From contig NZ_FZMR01000008.1 in NCBI RefSeq assembly GCF_900198405.1, positions 1-64,000 of the forward strand: a DNA stretch of 64,000 nt. The letters are read 5' to 3'. Positions within the stretch are counted from its first letter, which is position 1. Each line of letters opens with the position of its first letter. Source of the stretch: Helicobacter cetorum. Its GTDB lineage: Bacteria > Campylobacterota > Campylobacteria > Campylobacterales > Helicobacteraceae. Shown here one piece after another: positions 19,649-28,325 of the stretch. Below the pieces are notes generated by a model, which worked only from the letters and a program-made list of their open reading frames with translations, did no database searches and was not told the origin of the DNA. The position numbers were made by a program, and so were the translations under genes.

Positions 19649-19801
19649 AATTATAGTTATTGATGGTAATTTCATGGTTAGTTATTCTTTTTAGTGGGTT
19701 AATCATAGGATCTGGTGAGGTTTGTGTTATATTCCTACAGCGAAAATGGTTGAATTGGTGTTTGTGTGCTAAGATAAAAAACTCATTATAAAAAGGATAG
19801 T

Positions 19802-20911
19802 ATGTTTATCTCAATCGTTTTTTTCTTGGTTTTATGTGTGCTAAACTACGCTACTTTTAGACTTTTAAGAGCGTTTTTAACCTTAAAGAAAATATCTCAA
19901 TACGCTTATTTAGGGTTTTTTATTCTTTTATGTGTGGGGGAAGGGGTTTTTGCTTTTTATAAAAATGCCATGTCTAGCCATCTATTTGTTTTAACTTCAG
20001 CTTGTTCGTTTATTACCTTTATCTTATTTGTTTTTGCCCTAAGCTTTTATGGCTTTTCCTATTCTATAGAAAAAATAGATTTTTTAAATTCAAGGCGTAA
20101 AAGCTTAAAAAATTTTTTGAAATTAGGATTTTATCTAGCGTTACTAGGGTATTTTTGGCGTGGGTTTTATGAAGGGCTTGCTCGCCCAAAAATCAAAGAA
20201 ACCCCTATTTATTTAGATAAATTAGACAAAGAATTAAAGGTTATTTTACTAACAGATATGCATGTAGGACGCTTATTGCAAAGTGAATTTGTAACCTACA
20301 TTGTAGAAGAAGTCAATCAAAAAGAAGTGGATATGGTTTTAATTGGAGGGGATTTAGTAGATGATAATATTGAAAAAGTCAAATCTTTTTTACTACCCTT
20401 AAACAATCTCAAAAGCACTTATGGCACTTTTTATGTGCCAGGAAACCATGAGTATTATCATGGTATAGAGCCGATTTTATCGTTTCTTAAAACTCTTAAT
20501 ATAACGATTTTAGGCAATGAGTGCGTGGATTTGAATGGAATTAATTTGTGTGGGGTGTATGATTATTATGCACGAAAGCATAAAAATTTTGCCCCAAATA
20601 TTGATAAAGCCTTGCAAAAGCGTGATATCAATAAGCCTACCATTCTTTTAGCTCATCAGCCTAAACAAATTAAAAGCATAAAAGAAACCCACTCTATAGA
20701 TTTAATGCTTTCAGGGCATACGCATGCAGGCCAAATCTTTCCGTTTAGTCTTTTAGTTAAATTAGCTCAAACTTATTTGTATGGTTTATATAAGCATAGC
20801 AACACGACACAAATTTATGTGAGTAGTGGGGCGGGATATTGGGGAGTTCCTTTAAGGTTTTTAGCCCCTAGTGAGATTGCCTATCTTAGGCTTTTGCCTA
20901 AAAAAGCTTAG
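19802..20911 (+). CDS. Membrane-anchored metallophosphoesterase (HP1044-like)
   Basis: This 369-residue protein has three to four hydrophobic segments in the first 125 residues followed by a calcineurin-like catalytic domain. It carries all the metal motifs: TDMHVGR, GGDLVDD, GNHEYY and GHTHAGQ. This is the YaeI-like layout. A substrate such as a lipid-linked phosphate or phosphodiester is inference only. An AAAGGA site sits just before ATG 19802. In H. pylori the orthologue (HP1044) lies next to hsrA; here a lipoprotein gene and RepG lie between them. Confidence 0.88.
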   Translation: MFISIVFFLVLCVLNYATFRLLRAFLTLKKISQYAYLGFFILLCVGEGVFAFYKNAMSSHLFVLTSACSFITFILFVFALSFYGFSYSIEKIDFLNSRRKSLKNFLKLGFYLALLGYFWRGFYEGLARPKIKETPIYLDKLDKELKVILLTDMHVGRLLQSEFVTYIVEEVNQKEVDMVLIGGDLVDDNIEKVKSFLLPLNNLKSTYGTFYVPGNHEYYHGIEPILSFLKTLNITILGNECVDLNGINLCGVYDYYARKHKNFAPNIDKALQKRDINKPTILLAHQPKQIKSIKETHSIDLMLSGHTHAGQIFPFSLLVKLAQTYLYGLYKHSNTTQIYVSSGAGYWGVPLRFLAPSEIAYLRLLPKKA

Positions 20912-20925
20912 ATTAGGGACTAATT

Positions 20926-20949
20926 AACAAACTTTTTAATAAGTTTGTT
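20926..20949. terminator. Hairpin between convergent genes
   Basis: AACAAACTT (20926-20934) and AAGTTTGTT (20941-20949) form a perfect 9-bp stem with a 6-nt loop, 15 bases after the phosphoesterase stop and just past the end of the convergent lipoprotein gene. It has no long T-run, so it may act as a weak bidirectional terminator. Confidence 0.55.
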
Positions 20950-20966
20950 GCAGAAAGCCTTTTTTG

Positions 20967-21332
20967 TTAGGACTTAACAACATTACCTTTTACAATAAAA
21001 CAATGTTTAATCACAAGAAAACGCCATGACCAAGTGTGGGAGACGGACACATTTACTAGAGTGTGTCTAGCATTACCTAATTGCTCTAGGGCGTTTGCTA
21101 TAGCTCTTTCTAAAGCATTCTCACTTTCAGAGCCTATGGGGATTTCACGATAGGCAAAAGGAATAAAATTATCCTTATAATAACATGCCTTACCTACAAC
21201 GAACTCTGAACTTTGGTTTTTAATGCCGTTGCTATTGAGAGAAATCATACCTAAATTACCTAGTTGTTGCGAACAACCCGTAATTAAAAGCACGCCTAAG
21301 CCTAGCGTTACTTTAGCTATTTTATTTTTCAT
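20967..21332 (-). CDS. Putative lipoprotein, family not recognised
   Basis: This 121-residue protein has a type II signal peptide (KNKIAKVTLGLGVLLITGC) and a lipobox LITGC, so the mature part should be lipid-anchored at Cys20. The mature domain has no motif I can name; it contains VGKACYYKDNFIPFAYREIP and ends in a strand-like stretch (HTLVNVSVSHTWSWRFLVIKH). An AAGGAG site lies 5 bases upstream of the ATG. A 14-A tract (a poly-T on this strand) sits in its promoter region, so transcription may vary. In H. pylori as I know it, no such gene separates HP1043 and HP1044. Confidence 0.75.
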   Translation of the reverse strand: MKNKIAKVTLGLGVLLITGCSQQLGNLGMISLNSNGIKNQSSEFVVGKACYYKDNFIPFAYREIPIGSESENALERAIANALEQLGNARHTLVNVSVSHTWSWRFLVIKHCFIVKGNVVKS

Positions 21333-21356
21333 AAAAACTCCTTATTTAAATTTTAA

Positions 21357-21392
21357 AAAATAGCGGAGCTGTATTTTCAAAAAAAAAAAAAA
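21357..21392 (-). promoter_or_regulatory. Lipoprotein promoter with a 14-nt homopolymer in the -35 region
   Basis: On the minus strand a run of 14 T (21392-21379) is followed by TATTTT at 21362-21357 as a possible -10, placing the T tract over the -35 zone and the start site about 18 bases before the ATG at 21332. In H. pylori, T-tract length at such positions tunes transcription of surface genes such as sabA. The -10 choice is tentative; the tract itself is certain. Confidence 0.5.
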
Positions 21393-21426
21393 CAAATAGT
21401 AAACAAACTTTTAAAAATTAAATTTT

Positions 21427-21523
21427 TAAAAATGATAAACATGGCTTGCATTCCAAGTTACATACCCTCCCCATATTCCAGAAGCGCTAATAACTTGATG
21501 GTTTTTTAGGTATCTTTGAATAA
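21427..21523 (-). pseudogene. Short C-terminal protein relic
   Basis: Reading down from about 21523, one frame gives IQRYLKNHQVISASGIWGG, then YVTWNASHVYHF, and a stop at 21427. The composition (Trp, Gly, His, aromatic end) is protein-like and unlike the surrounding AT noise, but there is no start codon or binding site. It is probably the last 30 codons of a lost gene. I cannot name the family. Confidence 0.35.
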
Positions 21524-21751
21524 TATATGTATATTTTTTATAGTTTATAATTTGTAAAAATATTAAAATATAATAATTACTTTTTATAAAATATTATAAA
21601 AGAAATAAAAAATTAAAAAAAAATTAAATAAAAACGAAATATAGTCAAGCAACTTATATAATGTAAAAGTAAAATCGTTGAAAGATTTATAAAACCCAAC
21701 ACCTTGTAAAAATATCCAAAATTGGAGTTTATATAAAAAATAGAAGAGCAT

Positions 21752-21839
21752 AAAAACAACTATTGGGAAGAAGAGAAAGGAGGGGGAGATGACTCTTCTA
21801 CACCAATAGTGCCAACCAAACCTTGCGGAATGGTTGGAT
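21752..21839 (-). ncRNA. repG: RepG small RNA
   Basis: An extended -10 (TGTATAAT; TATAAT at 21851-21846) predicts a start near 21839. The transcript of about 88 nt folds into two stems. Stem 1 pairs 21831-21837 with 21812-21818 (CCAACCA/TGGTTGG). Stem 2 is a terminator pairing ACTATTGG with CCAATAGT (21803-21810/21759-21766) and GAAGAG with CTCTTC (21793-21798/21770-21775), with a 17-nt C/U-rich loop (UCAUCUCCCCCUCCUUU) and a U-run at the 3' end. Size, locus beside hsrA and the C/U-rich terminator loop match RepG of H. pylori, which binds the G-repeat in the tlpB mRNA leader. Confidence 0.92.
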
Positions 21840-21937
21840 TTGGTTATTATACAATAGAATTATGATTTTAGGTAAAAATTTTTGATTTTTATTCAATCTA
21901 AGAAAAATATTTTCAAAAAAAAGAAGAATTTAAAAAA

Positions 21938-21977
21938 TTTAAGTTTTTTTTAAACTAACTTAAAATTATGATATAAT
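21938..21977 (+). promoter_or_regulatory. hsrA promoter with tandem HsrA-type operator
   Basis: TTTAAG (21938-21943), a 5-base spacer and TTTAAA (21949-21954) form a direct-repeat half-site pair in the -35 zone. A TATAAT box follows at 21972-21977. HsrA (HP1043) is known to bind spaced TTWAG-like direct repeats and to bind its own promoter in H. pylori, so this is most likely the autoregulatory site. The leader is about 35 bases. Confidence 0.65.
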
Positions 21978-22019
21978 CAGCGTTAAAATACTCTTAAAAA
22001 ATGTAGGGGTCAATACACC

Positions 22020-22691
22020 ATGCGTGTTTTACTTATTGAAAACAATTCTGTTTTAGGCAAAGAAATTGGGGAGTGCTTGAATGAGCGTGGCTTTATGGCT
22101 GATGTAGCCGAGAGTTTAGAAGATGGGGAATATCTTATTGGTATTAGGAATTATGACTTAGTTATGGTTAGCGATAAGAATGCTTTTAGCCTAGTTTCTA
22201 AAATCAAAGAGAGGCATGCCTCTATTGTGGTTTTGGTCTCTTCTAATAACCCTACAAGCGAGGAAGAAATCAATGCGTTTGAACAAGGGGCTGATGATTA
22301 TATCGCTAAGCCTTATCGTAGTATTAAGGCTCTTGTAGCAAGGATTGAGGCTCGTTTGAGATTTTGGGGGTCTAATGTCATTGAAATTGAAGATTTAATT
22401 ATTAGCCCTGATGAAGAAAAGATTATTTACAAGGGGCGTGAAATTGAAGTGAAAGGTAAGCCTTTTGAAGTGCTTACGCATTTAGCAAGGCACAGAGACC
22501 AAATTGTGTCAAAAGAACAGCTTTTAGACGCTATTTGGGAAGAGCCTGAGCTAGTTACCCCTAATGTAATTGAAGTCGCTATCAATCAAATCCGCCAAAA
22601 AATGGATAAACCCCTTAATATTTCCACCGTGGAGACTGTAAGGCGTAGGGGTTATCGCTTTTGCTACCCTAAGGGAGGGTGTGAGGAATAG
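22020..22691 (+). CDS. hsrA: Orphan atypical response regulator HsrA (HP1043)
   Basis: This 223-residue OmpR-type regulator has a receiver domain at residues 1-115 and a winged-helix DNA-binding domain ending in VETVRRRGYRFCYP. The receiver is atypical: the acidic pocket reads LIENN, and the usual phosphoacceptor segment is LVMVSDKNAFS, so it is not expected to work by phosphorylation. In H. pylori this regulator is essential and acts as a constitutive dimer controlling growth and redox genes. No histidine kinase gene is nearby. It ends 3 bases from the convergent DHH gene. Confidence 0.96.
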   Translation: MRVLLIENNSVLGKEIGECLNERGFMADVAESLEDGEYLIGIRNYDLVMVSDKNAFSLVSKIKERHASIVVLVSSNNPTSEEEINAFEQGADDYIAKPYRSIKALVARIEARLRFWGSNVIEIEDLIISPDEEKIIYKGREIEVKGKPFEVLTHLARHRDQIVSKEQLLDAIWEEPELVTPNVIEVAINQIRQKMDKPLNISTVETVRRRGYRFCYPKGGCEE

Positions 22692-22694
22692 TTT

Positions 22695-23738
22695 TTAGCT
22701 ATGAGCTAGATTTTCTTCTACTTGCTCTTTAATGTCTGTATAACTAAAACTCTCTTTAAAGCCATCAATCTTACCCCCACTAGCATTTTTGTGTCCGCCC
22801 CCATTAAAGCAAATTTTACTCAATTCACTCACATCGCAATTTCCATTAGCCCTTAGACTTACATTCCCTTTGGCATTCACATCTATATAGAAATCAAATT
22901 CCGGATTTTGTGTTAAAAAGAGATTGGCTAACACACTAATTCCCCCCATAGAATAACTTAAAAACCCTTTTTTATCTTGGTAATAAACGCAACAATCTTC
23001 TTTTTTTAAAGAGAGTAAATTCACTTGTGCGTTTGAAGAGATATTATCCATTGTTTCTGTAATAGGATTACCCCCTAAAGCGATTTTTTTAAGCTTAAAA
23101 AGGTCGTTATCATAAGCTACAGCGGCATTTTCTAAGAATAAGTAGTTTTTAACTTCTTCTAAAAGTTTTAATTTATAGTTACGATTTTCATCATCAAACA
23201 TAAAGCGGTTTAATTCTGTGCTTTGACTAATCATGCGCATGCACACTTTGCCTAATTCAAAGCCATAACCTTGTGTGTCCCAAATATCTACAGAATTGAC
23301 CATTTCTACGAGTAAATCTAGCCAAGCAATATGGCTAGGCTCCAAGATAGCATAATGCGTTTTTAAAAACTCATAAACAATTTTAGTAGCACAGTGCTTA
23401 GTGTCTAAAAAATACCAATGAAAACTCTCAGCCACTTCTTTACCGCTAATGTGGTGGTCTAGGAGTTGGATTTGAATGTCTTTGTTTTGCAAGCGGTATT
23501 CTTGGGCTTTATCTTGCAAATATTGTGCCTCGCCTAAACTCAAATTTAAATCACTAATAAGAATAAGAAACCTTGTCTCACTAGATTGAGCGATTGCATT
23601 TAAAATTTCATAAATTCGTGCTAAGACTTCACGCCCGTAATTAGCATTATAGCATTGAATGTTGGTAAAAAATTGTCTTGAAATAAATTGGCATGCATAA
23701 CCATCTAAATCAATGTGCGAAAGGTGATAAACTTGCAT
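22695..23738 (-). CDS. DHH/DHHA1-family phosphoesterase (HP1042-like)
   Basis: In this 347-residue protein the DHH domain shows HIDLDGYAC near residue 7, LISDLNLS and the family triad LLDHHISG. The C-terminal DHHA1 domain has the NGGGHKNASGG substrate loop. Family members split nanoRNA, pAp or cyclic-dinucleotide products; which applies here cannot be told from sequence alone. It is convergent with hsrA and lies downstream of flhA on the same strand. Confidence 0.88.
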   Translation of the reverse strand: MQVYHLSHIDLDGYACQFISRQFFTNIQCYNANYGREVLARIYEILNAIAQSSETRFLILISDLNLSLGEAQYLQDKAQEYRLQNKDIQIQLLDHHISGKEVAESFHWYFLDTKHCATKIVYEFLKTHYAILEPSHIAWLDLLVEMVNSVDIWDTQGYGFELGKVCMRMISQSTELNRFMFDDENRNYKLKLLEEVKNYLFLENAAVAYDNDLFKLKKIALGGNPITETMDNISSNAQVNLLSLKKEDCCVYYQDKKGFLSYSMGGISVLANLFLTQNPEFDFYIDVNAKGNVSLRANGNCDVSELSKICFNGGGHKNASGGKIDGFKESFSYTDIKEQVEENLAHS

Positions 23739-23758
23739 TATTCTCCTTATTTTATAAA

Positions 23759-25963
23759 TTAAAAGTTGATGTGTATTGTGTCTAAAGCCTCAAAGTTAGA
23801 GTTAGGGTCTAATTCAGCATGACTTAAAACAACCACATCAATTCTAGCTTGTTCCATTTGACTAGAAAGGGCTTTTCTTAAATTGGGTTCTACAATCAAA
23901 ATAACTGGAGCAATACCTTTTTGTAGGACTTTCATAGATTCTTCAGAAATAACTTCAATGAGTTTTTGTAATTCGCTTACATTTAGTAATAAGCTTTTAG
24001 AAGTGCCATTTTCTCGCAATTTATTGAGTAAAAATTGTTCGCTATCTGTAGAAAAAGTCAAAAATTTCAAACGTCCATCTTCAGACTTAAAGGCGTTGGT
24101 AATCACCCTAGAAAGTCTTGCTCTCACTTGTTCAGTTAAGATATTCACATCATTTTGAACCAGTGGAGCGACATCGGTAATGGTTTCTAAGATAGTAAGC
24201 ATATCTTTAATAGGAATTTTTTCATGCAATAAGGCTTGCAAGACTGAGCGAATCGCACCGGTGGGGATTTTTTTACTTTCTTCTACAATAGTAGGATAGT
24301 CTTTAGCTAGGCGTTCTAAAAGAGATTTAACTTCATCTTTAGTGATAAAATCTTCAGCGTATTTTTTCACTAATTCACTCGTGTGTGTAGCAATCACCGT
24401 GCTAGGGTCAATGATAGTATAGCCTTGAATAATGGCTTCTTCTTTATCCTTAGTATCAATCCATAAAGCATCCATGCCAAAGGCTGGCTCTTTAGTGGGA
24501 ATGCCTTCAACTTCTTTGCTTACAAATCCGGTATTCATAGCTAAAAACTTATCAGGCATAACAGCTCCATCGCCTATCACTATGCCCTTAAGCTTGATTT
24601 CATAATGCGTTGGGGGAAGTTGTAAATTATCTCTAATTCTAATTTGGGGCATTAAGAAACCATAATCGCTTGCTATTTTTTTTCTAATACCCCTAATTCT
24701 TTCTAGTAAATCACCCCCTTGTTTCATATCAGCCAAACTAATGAGCTGATAACCTAAAGCAAGCTCTAAAAATTCAATTTTTAACACTTCATCAATCGCT
24801 TGTTCTTCTTCTCTTTTAATATCCTCTTGGCTTTTGGTTTTGCTAGTTGTAGGGGCATGGGCTTGTGTTTTAGTGCTAGGAGATTTTGCGTTAATGTCAA
24901 CGCCTAATTTTTTACCTAAATAATTTTCAAACTTAGTGAGTAGTCCGTCTTTTCCTTCTCTACTAATAAGCCATGCAATAAATAAAAAGAGTGTTCCTAC
25001 AAACGCTAAAGAAAAGCTAGGAAGACCGGGAATTGTCGCAAAAAGTAATAATATTGCTCCTACAATTACTAAAGTTTTACTTTTATTAGTGAGCTGAGTG
25101 ATAAGTTTAGAAGCAAAGTCTTCTTCTTCATTTTGTGTGGTGCGAGTAGCCACAATACCGGTAGCTGTGGCAATGATTAAAGCAGGAATTTGTCCGACTA
25201 GCCCATCGCCAATAGTTAGAATGGTAAAAGTGCTAGCACTAAAACTCATGCTCATATCTCTTTGAAACACGCCTACTAAAAATCCCCCAATAATGTTGAT
25301 AAGCGTAATGACAATAGAAGCAATCGCATCACCTTTAACAAATTTGCTCGCACCATCCATTGCACCATAAAAATCCGCCTCTTGACTTAGAGCAGAACGG
25401 CGTTTTTTAGCCTCCTTATCATCAATTAACCCTGAATTTAAATCTGCATCAATAGCCATTTGCTTTCCAGGCATGGCATCTAGGGCAAACCTAGCCCTTA
25501 CTTCAGTAACCCTAGTAGAACCATTAGTAACGACTAATAAATTCACTAGCACCAAAATACTAAAAATAATGGCTCCAATGACATAATTCCCACTAACGCT
25601 AAATTCGCCAAAGGCTGTGATAATATCACTTACCGCACTAGGTCCTTTATAGCCTTGTGTTAAAATCATTCTAGTGGTAGCGACATTTAAGGCTAGGCGA
25701 TATAGGGTTACAATGAGTAGTAAAGTAGGAAAAGCACTAAAATCCGTAGGCTTATCAATATAAAGCCCAATTAAGATAATTAATACTGATAGAGCAATAG
25801 AAATGGTGAGTAAAAAATCCAATAAAAAAGGCGGTAATGGCACGATAATGATGGCTAAAATTGCAATTACAAAAACGACTACTGCTAGGTCTTTGGATTG
25901 CAAAAAGCGTTTAAAGACAGGAAAAGTCTTTTTAAAAGCTAGTTTTGAGCGTTCATTTGCCAT
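23759..25963 (-). CDS. flhA: Flagellar export apparatus protein FlhA
   Basis: This 734-residue protein has an N-terminal membrane half with about eight spans (from [23 protein letters not shown]) and the FHIPEP-family loop ([29 protein letters not shown]). A linker around residues 355-380 is rich in Ser, Thr, Lys and Gln, and the C-terminal cytoplasmic domain docks chaperone-substrate complexes. FlhA is the nonameric gate of the flagellar type III secretion system; in H. pylori it is also needed for expression of later flagellar genes. The gene is divergent from rpsO. Confidence 0.97.
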   Translation of the reverse strand: MANERSKLAFKKTFPVFKRFLQSKDLAVVVFVIAILAIIIVPLPPFLLDFLLTISIALSVLIILIGLYIDKPTDFSAFPTLLLIVTLYRLALNVATTRMILTQGYKGPSAVSDIITAFGEFSVSGNYVIGAIIFSILVLVNLLVVTNGSTRVTEVRARFALDAMPGKQMAIDADLNSGLIDDKEAKKRRSALSQEADFYGAMDGASKFVKGDAIASIVITLINIIGGFLVGVFQRDMSMSFSASTFTILTIGDGLVGQIPALIIATATGIVATRTTQNEEEDFASKLITQLTNKSKTLVIVGAILLLFATIPGLPSFSLAFVGTLFLFIAWLISREGKDGLLTKFENYLGKKLGVDINAKSPSTKTQAHAPTTSKTKSQEDIKREEEQAIDEVLKIEFLELALGYQLISLADMKQGGDLLERIRGIRKKIASDYGFLMPQIRIRDNLQLPPTHYEIKLKGIVIGDGAVMPDKFLAMNTGFVSKEVEGIPTKEPAFGMDALWIDTKDKEEAIIQGYTIIDPSTVIATHTSELVKKYAEDFITKDEVKSLLERLAKDYPTIVEESKKIPTGAIRSVLQALLHEKIPIKDMLTILETITDVAPLVQNDVNILTEQVRARLSRVITNAFKSEDGRLKFLTFSTDSEQFLLNKLRENGTSKSLLLNVSELQKLIEVISEESMKVLQKGIAPVILIVEPNLRKALSSQMEQARIDVVVLSHAELDPNSNFEALDTIHINF

Positions 25964-26065
25964 TTTTAGTGTTGATTACCTTATTGTTAGTTTAGCATTT
26001 TTGTTTGATAGTGTATTATAGTATAAAGTTATCTCAAGGCTTGAATAAAAAAGTTAATTTTACGA

Positions 26066-26071
26066 TATAAT
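26066..26071 (+). promoter_or_regulatory. Promoter of rpsO
   Basis: A perfect TATAAT at 26066-26071 gives a predicted leader of about 33 bases. The leader ends in a strong AGGAGG site (26099-26104), 5 bases before the ATG. Confidence 0.7.
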
Positions 26072-26109
26072 CACTTTTTTTAATTTTAATTACCAATTAG
26101 GAGGTCATT

Positions 26110-26382
26110 ATGGCTTTAAATCTGGAGAAAAAACAAGAAATCATTAAGGCGTTTGCCATTAAAGAAAATGATACCGGTTCTTGTGAAGTGCAAGTGGCGT
26201 TATTAAGTGAAAGAATTAAATCGTTAACAGAGCATTTAAAAGCTAACCCAAAAGACCATTCAAGTCGCTTAGGGCTTTTGAAATTAGTCGCTCAAAGACG
26301 CAATTTGCTAAAATACATTAAACGCACTGAACATGCACGCTACATGGTTTTGATTGAAAAGCTAGGCATTAAAGACAGATAG
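26110..26382 (+). CDS. rpsO: 30S ribosomal protein S15
   Basis: This is a 90-residue S15 of normal length. The family pattern is present: TGSCEVQVALLSERI, LTEHLKANPKDHSSRLGLLKLVAQRRNLLKYIKR. S15 binds the central 16S junction and starts platform assembly. The AGGAGG ribosome site is among the best in the window. The next gene (waaL-like) begins 36 bases later and may be read from the same promoter. Confidence 0.98.
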   Translation: MALNLEKKQEIIKAFAIKENDTGSCEVQVALLSERIKSLTEHLKANPKDHSSRLGLLKLVAQRRNLLKYIKRTEHARYMVLIEKLGIKDR

Positions 26383-26417
26383 TTTTTATCAGTTTAGGAT
26401 TAGGATATGGTGAGTCT

Positions 26418-27767
26418 GTGTTGAAAGGGCGTTTAAGGGCATTTTTCAATACAGACCTTTTTTTCACTCTTATTTTTGCTCTTTTTTTTCTAACTTCATT
26501 CAAAAAACCTTCAGCACAAATTTTAATAGTTGTGTTAGTGGGCGGTGCTATTTTTTATTTTTTAAAATTTAAAATTAAGCCTTTTTTAAATTCTTTGGTA
26601 TTTTTAGAGGCTAGACATGTTTTTATCGCCTCAATCTTAATGTTTTTGAGCGTGTTGCCTAACATGTTTTTTGATAATGGGTTTTTATTCAGCTTGCGTT
26701 CGCTTAACATGCCTTTGGTGTATGTGCTTGGGGCGTTGAGTATCTTTTGCTTGCTCAATACACAAAGGAAAATATCTTTAGATTTTCAATGGCTTTTTAA
26801 GTCTATGTTAGCCACCACTTTTCTAAACGCTATTATTGCATGCTCGCAAGTAGCTTACTATAAAATACACCATAGTATGTCCTATCGTGCCGATGGTTTA
26901 AGCACGATTGTAGGGTTTTCTACTTTGAGTTCTATTGCTGGATTTGGGTGTTTAGCCTATGCTTTAGGGCAAGACAATCTTCAAGAGCGTTATAAATATT
27001 CTTGTGGGGTTGTTTTAGCCTTTTTAATTGTTTTATTGAATGATACACGAAGCGCGTTGCTTGCATTTGTGGTTACTTTTATAGCATTAATGGCTTGGGC
27101 TTTTATAGCTGATAAAAATAAAAAGCGTTTGTTAGTGCATACGCTTATTTTATTGGGCGCTTTTTTGGGTGTTTTTTTTGCTAATAAAACGCTTTTATAT
27201 CATCAAAATATGAGTGAAAAAACCCAATTTCAAAAAGATATTGAATTATATAGCCAAAAAAATGACCCCAATACTAGCATAGGCATGCGTTTAGCGAGAT
27301 GGAAAGAGGCGATAGAGATTTTTAAAATGTCTCCATTAGTTGGAATGAGCATTAAAACTCGTTGTGATAAACAAGCTGAAATCATTGAGCGGGCTAAGTC
27401 TTATAGAGACCCTAGCACAGTGGATTGCAAAGAAAAGTATGACAATGAGTTTTTTAATACCCTTTCTAGTCAAGGGATAGTGGGTATTATTGTGCTAATT
27501 TATTTTTTAGGAAGTATAGGTGTGTTTTTTTATAAACGCTTGAAACACTGCCTACTTGATTATCAAAAAGGACAAGATTTTTCTTGTGTAGCTCTTAATT
27601 TAATGCTTTTAAGTATGCTAGTCTATTATATTGTGTTATGCGTAGGATTTGACCCATTCCATTTCTTTATTGAGGGGAGTTTTTTTGTTGGAATGGTTGT
27701 TATGGGTATTCTTTTAAAAGCGAATTCCGAGTCTTTTGGCACTCGTATATTAAAGGTTAAAAACTAG
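26418..27767 (+). CDS. waaL: O-antigen ligase-like membrane protein (WaaL, HP1039)
   Basis: This 449-residue multispanning protein has about eleven hydrophobic segments and a large periplasmic loop near residues 255-345 that contains the RLARWKEAIEIFKMSPLVGMSIK segment. This arrangement is that of O-antigen ligases, and the R-x-x-x-W-x-x-A-x-E pattern with a following short periplasmic loop fits them. H. pylori HP1039, in the same position after rpsO, is the known ligase joining O-chain to lipid A-core. The start is GTG 26418 or TTG 26421; no strong binding site decides. Confidence 0.85.
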   Translation: MLKGRLRAFFNTDLFFTLIFALFFLTSFKKPSAQILIVVLVGGAIFYFLKFKIKPFLNSLVFLEARHVFIASILMFLSVLPNMFFDNGFLFSLRSLNMPLVYVLGALSIFCLLNTQRKISLDFQWLFKSMLATTFLNAIIACSQVAYYKIHHSMSYRADGLSTIVGFSTLSSIAGFGCLAYALGQDNLQERYKYSCGVVLAFLIVLLNDTRSALLAFVVTFIALMAWAFIADKNKKRLLVHTLILLGAFLGVFFANKTLLYHQNMSEKTQFQKDIELYSQKNDPNTSIGMRLARWKEAIEIFKMSPLVGMSIKTRCDKQAEIIERAKSYRDPSTVDCKEKYDNEFFNTLSSQGIVGIIVLIYFLGSIGVFFYKRLKHCLLDYQKGQDFSCVALNLMLLSMLVYYIVLCVGFDPFHFFIEGSFFVGMVVMGILLKANSESFGTRILKVKN

Positions 27768-27776
27768 AACTTATGA

Positions 27777-27782
27777 TATAAT
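27777..27782 (+). promoter_or_regulatory. Promoter of the aroQ-to-flagellar gene run
   Basis: TGATATAAT gives an extended -10 with TATAAT at 27777-27782, just past the waaL stop. It drives aroQ and, with no later clear promoter or terminator, could serve the same-strand genes down to fliY. Confidence 0.65.
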
Positions 27783-27811
27783 GCACTCCTATTACTATCA
27801 AGGAGAGATTT

Positions 27812-28309
27812 ATGAAGATTTTAGTTATTCAAGGACCTAATCTTAACATGCTAGGACACAGAGACCCTAGACTTTATGGCATGGTAACCTTAGACCAAAT
27901 CCATGAAATCATGCAAACTTTCGTTAAGCAAAGCAATTTAGATGTGGAATTAGAGTTTTTTCAAACAAATTTTGAAGGCGAAATTATTGATAAAATCCAA
28001 GAGAGTGTAGGCAGTGATTATGAGGGCATTATCATTAATCCCGGAGCGTTTAGCCACACTTCTATTGCGATTGCTGATGCGATTATGTTGGCAGGTAAGC
28101 CTGTGATTGAAGTGCATTTGACTAACATTCAAGCGAGAGAAGAATTTAGAAAAAATTCTTACACCGGAGCGGCTTGTGGAGGCGTGATTATGGGATTTGG
28201 TCCGCTTGGTTATAACATGGCTTTAATGGGAATGGTTAATATTTTAGCAGAGATGAAAGCTTTCCAAGAGGCACAACAAAACAATCCTAATGGTCCAGTA
28301 AATAACTAA
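27812..28309 (+). CDS. aroQ: 3-dehydroquinate dehydratase, type II
   Basis: This 165-residue enzyme of the shikimate pathway dehydrates 3-dehydroquinate. It shows the type II pattern: VIQGPNLNMLGHRDP at the start, the catalytic Tyr in RLYG, NPGAFSHTSIAIADA, and the EVHLTNIQAREEFR lid with the catalytic His. A clear AAGGAGAG site precedes ATG 27812. It is the first gene after an extended -10 promoter. Confidence 0.97.
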   Translation: MKILVIQGPNLNMLGHRDPRLYGMVTLDQIHEIMQTFVKQSNLDVELEFFQTNFEGEIIDKIQESVGSDYEGIIINPGAFSHTSIAIADAIMLAGKPVIEVHLTNIQAREEFRKNSYTGAACGGVIMGFGPLGYNMALMGMVNILAEMKAFQEAQQNNPNGPVNN

Positions 28310-28325
28310 TAAGGCCTAAAATAAG

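Noticed and set aside
20967-21332. Calling the lipoprotein a TRL-family protein
   Set aside because: Size and lipobox fit, but the TRL core pattern is not there, so I left the family open.
23883-26021. Plus-strand frames antisense to flhA (23883-24158, 25803-26021)
   Set aside because: They follow the codon pattern of flhA on the other strand and have no recognisable product or start signals.
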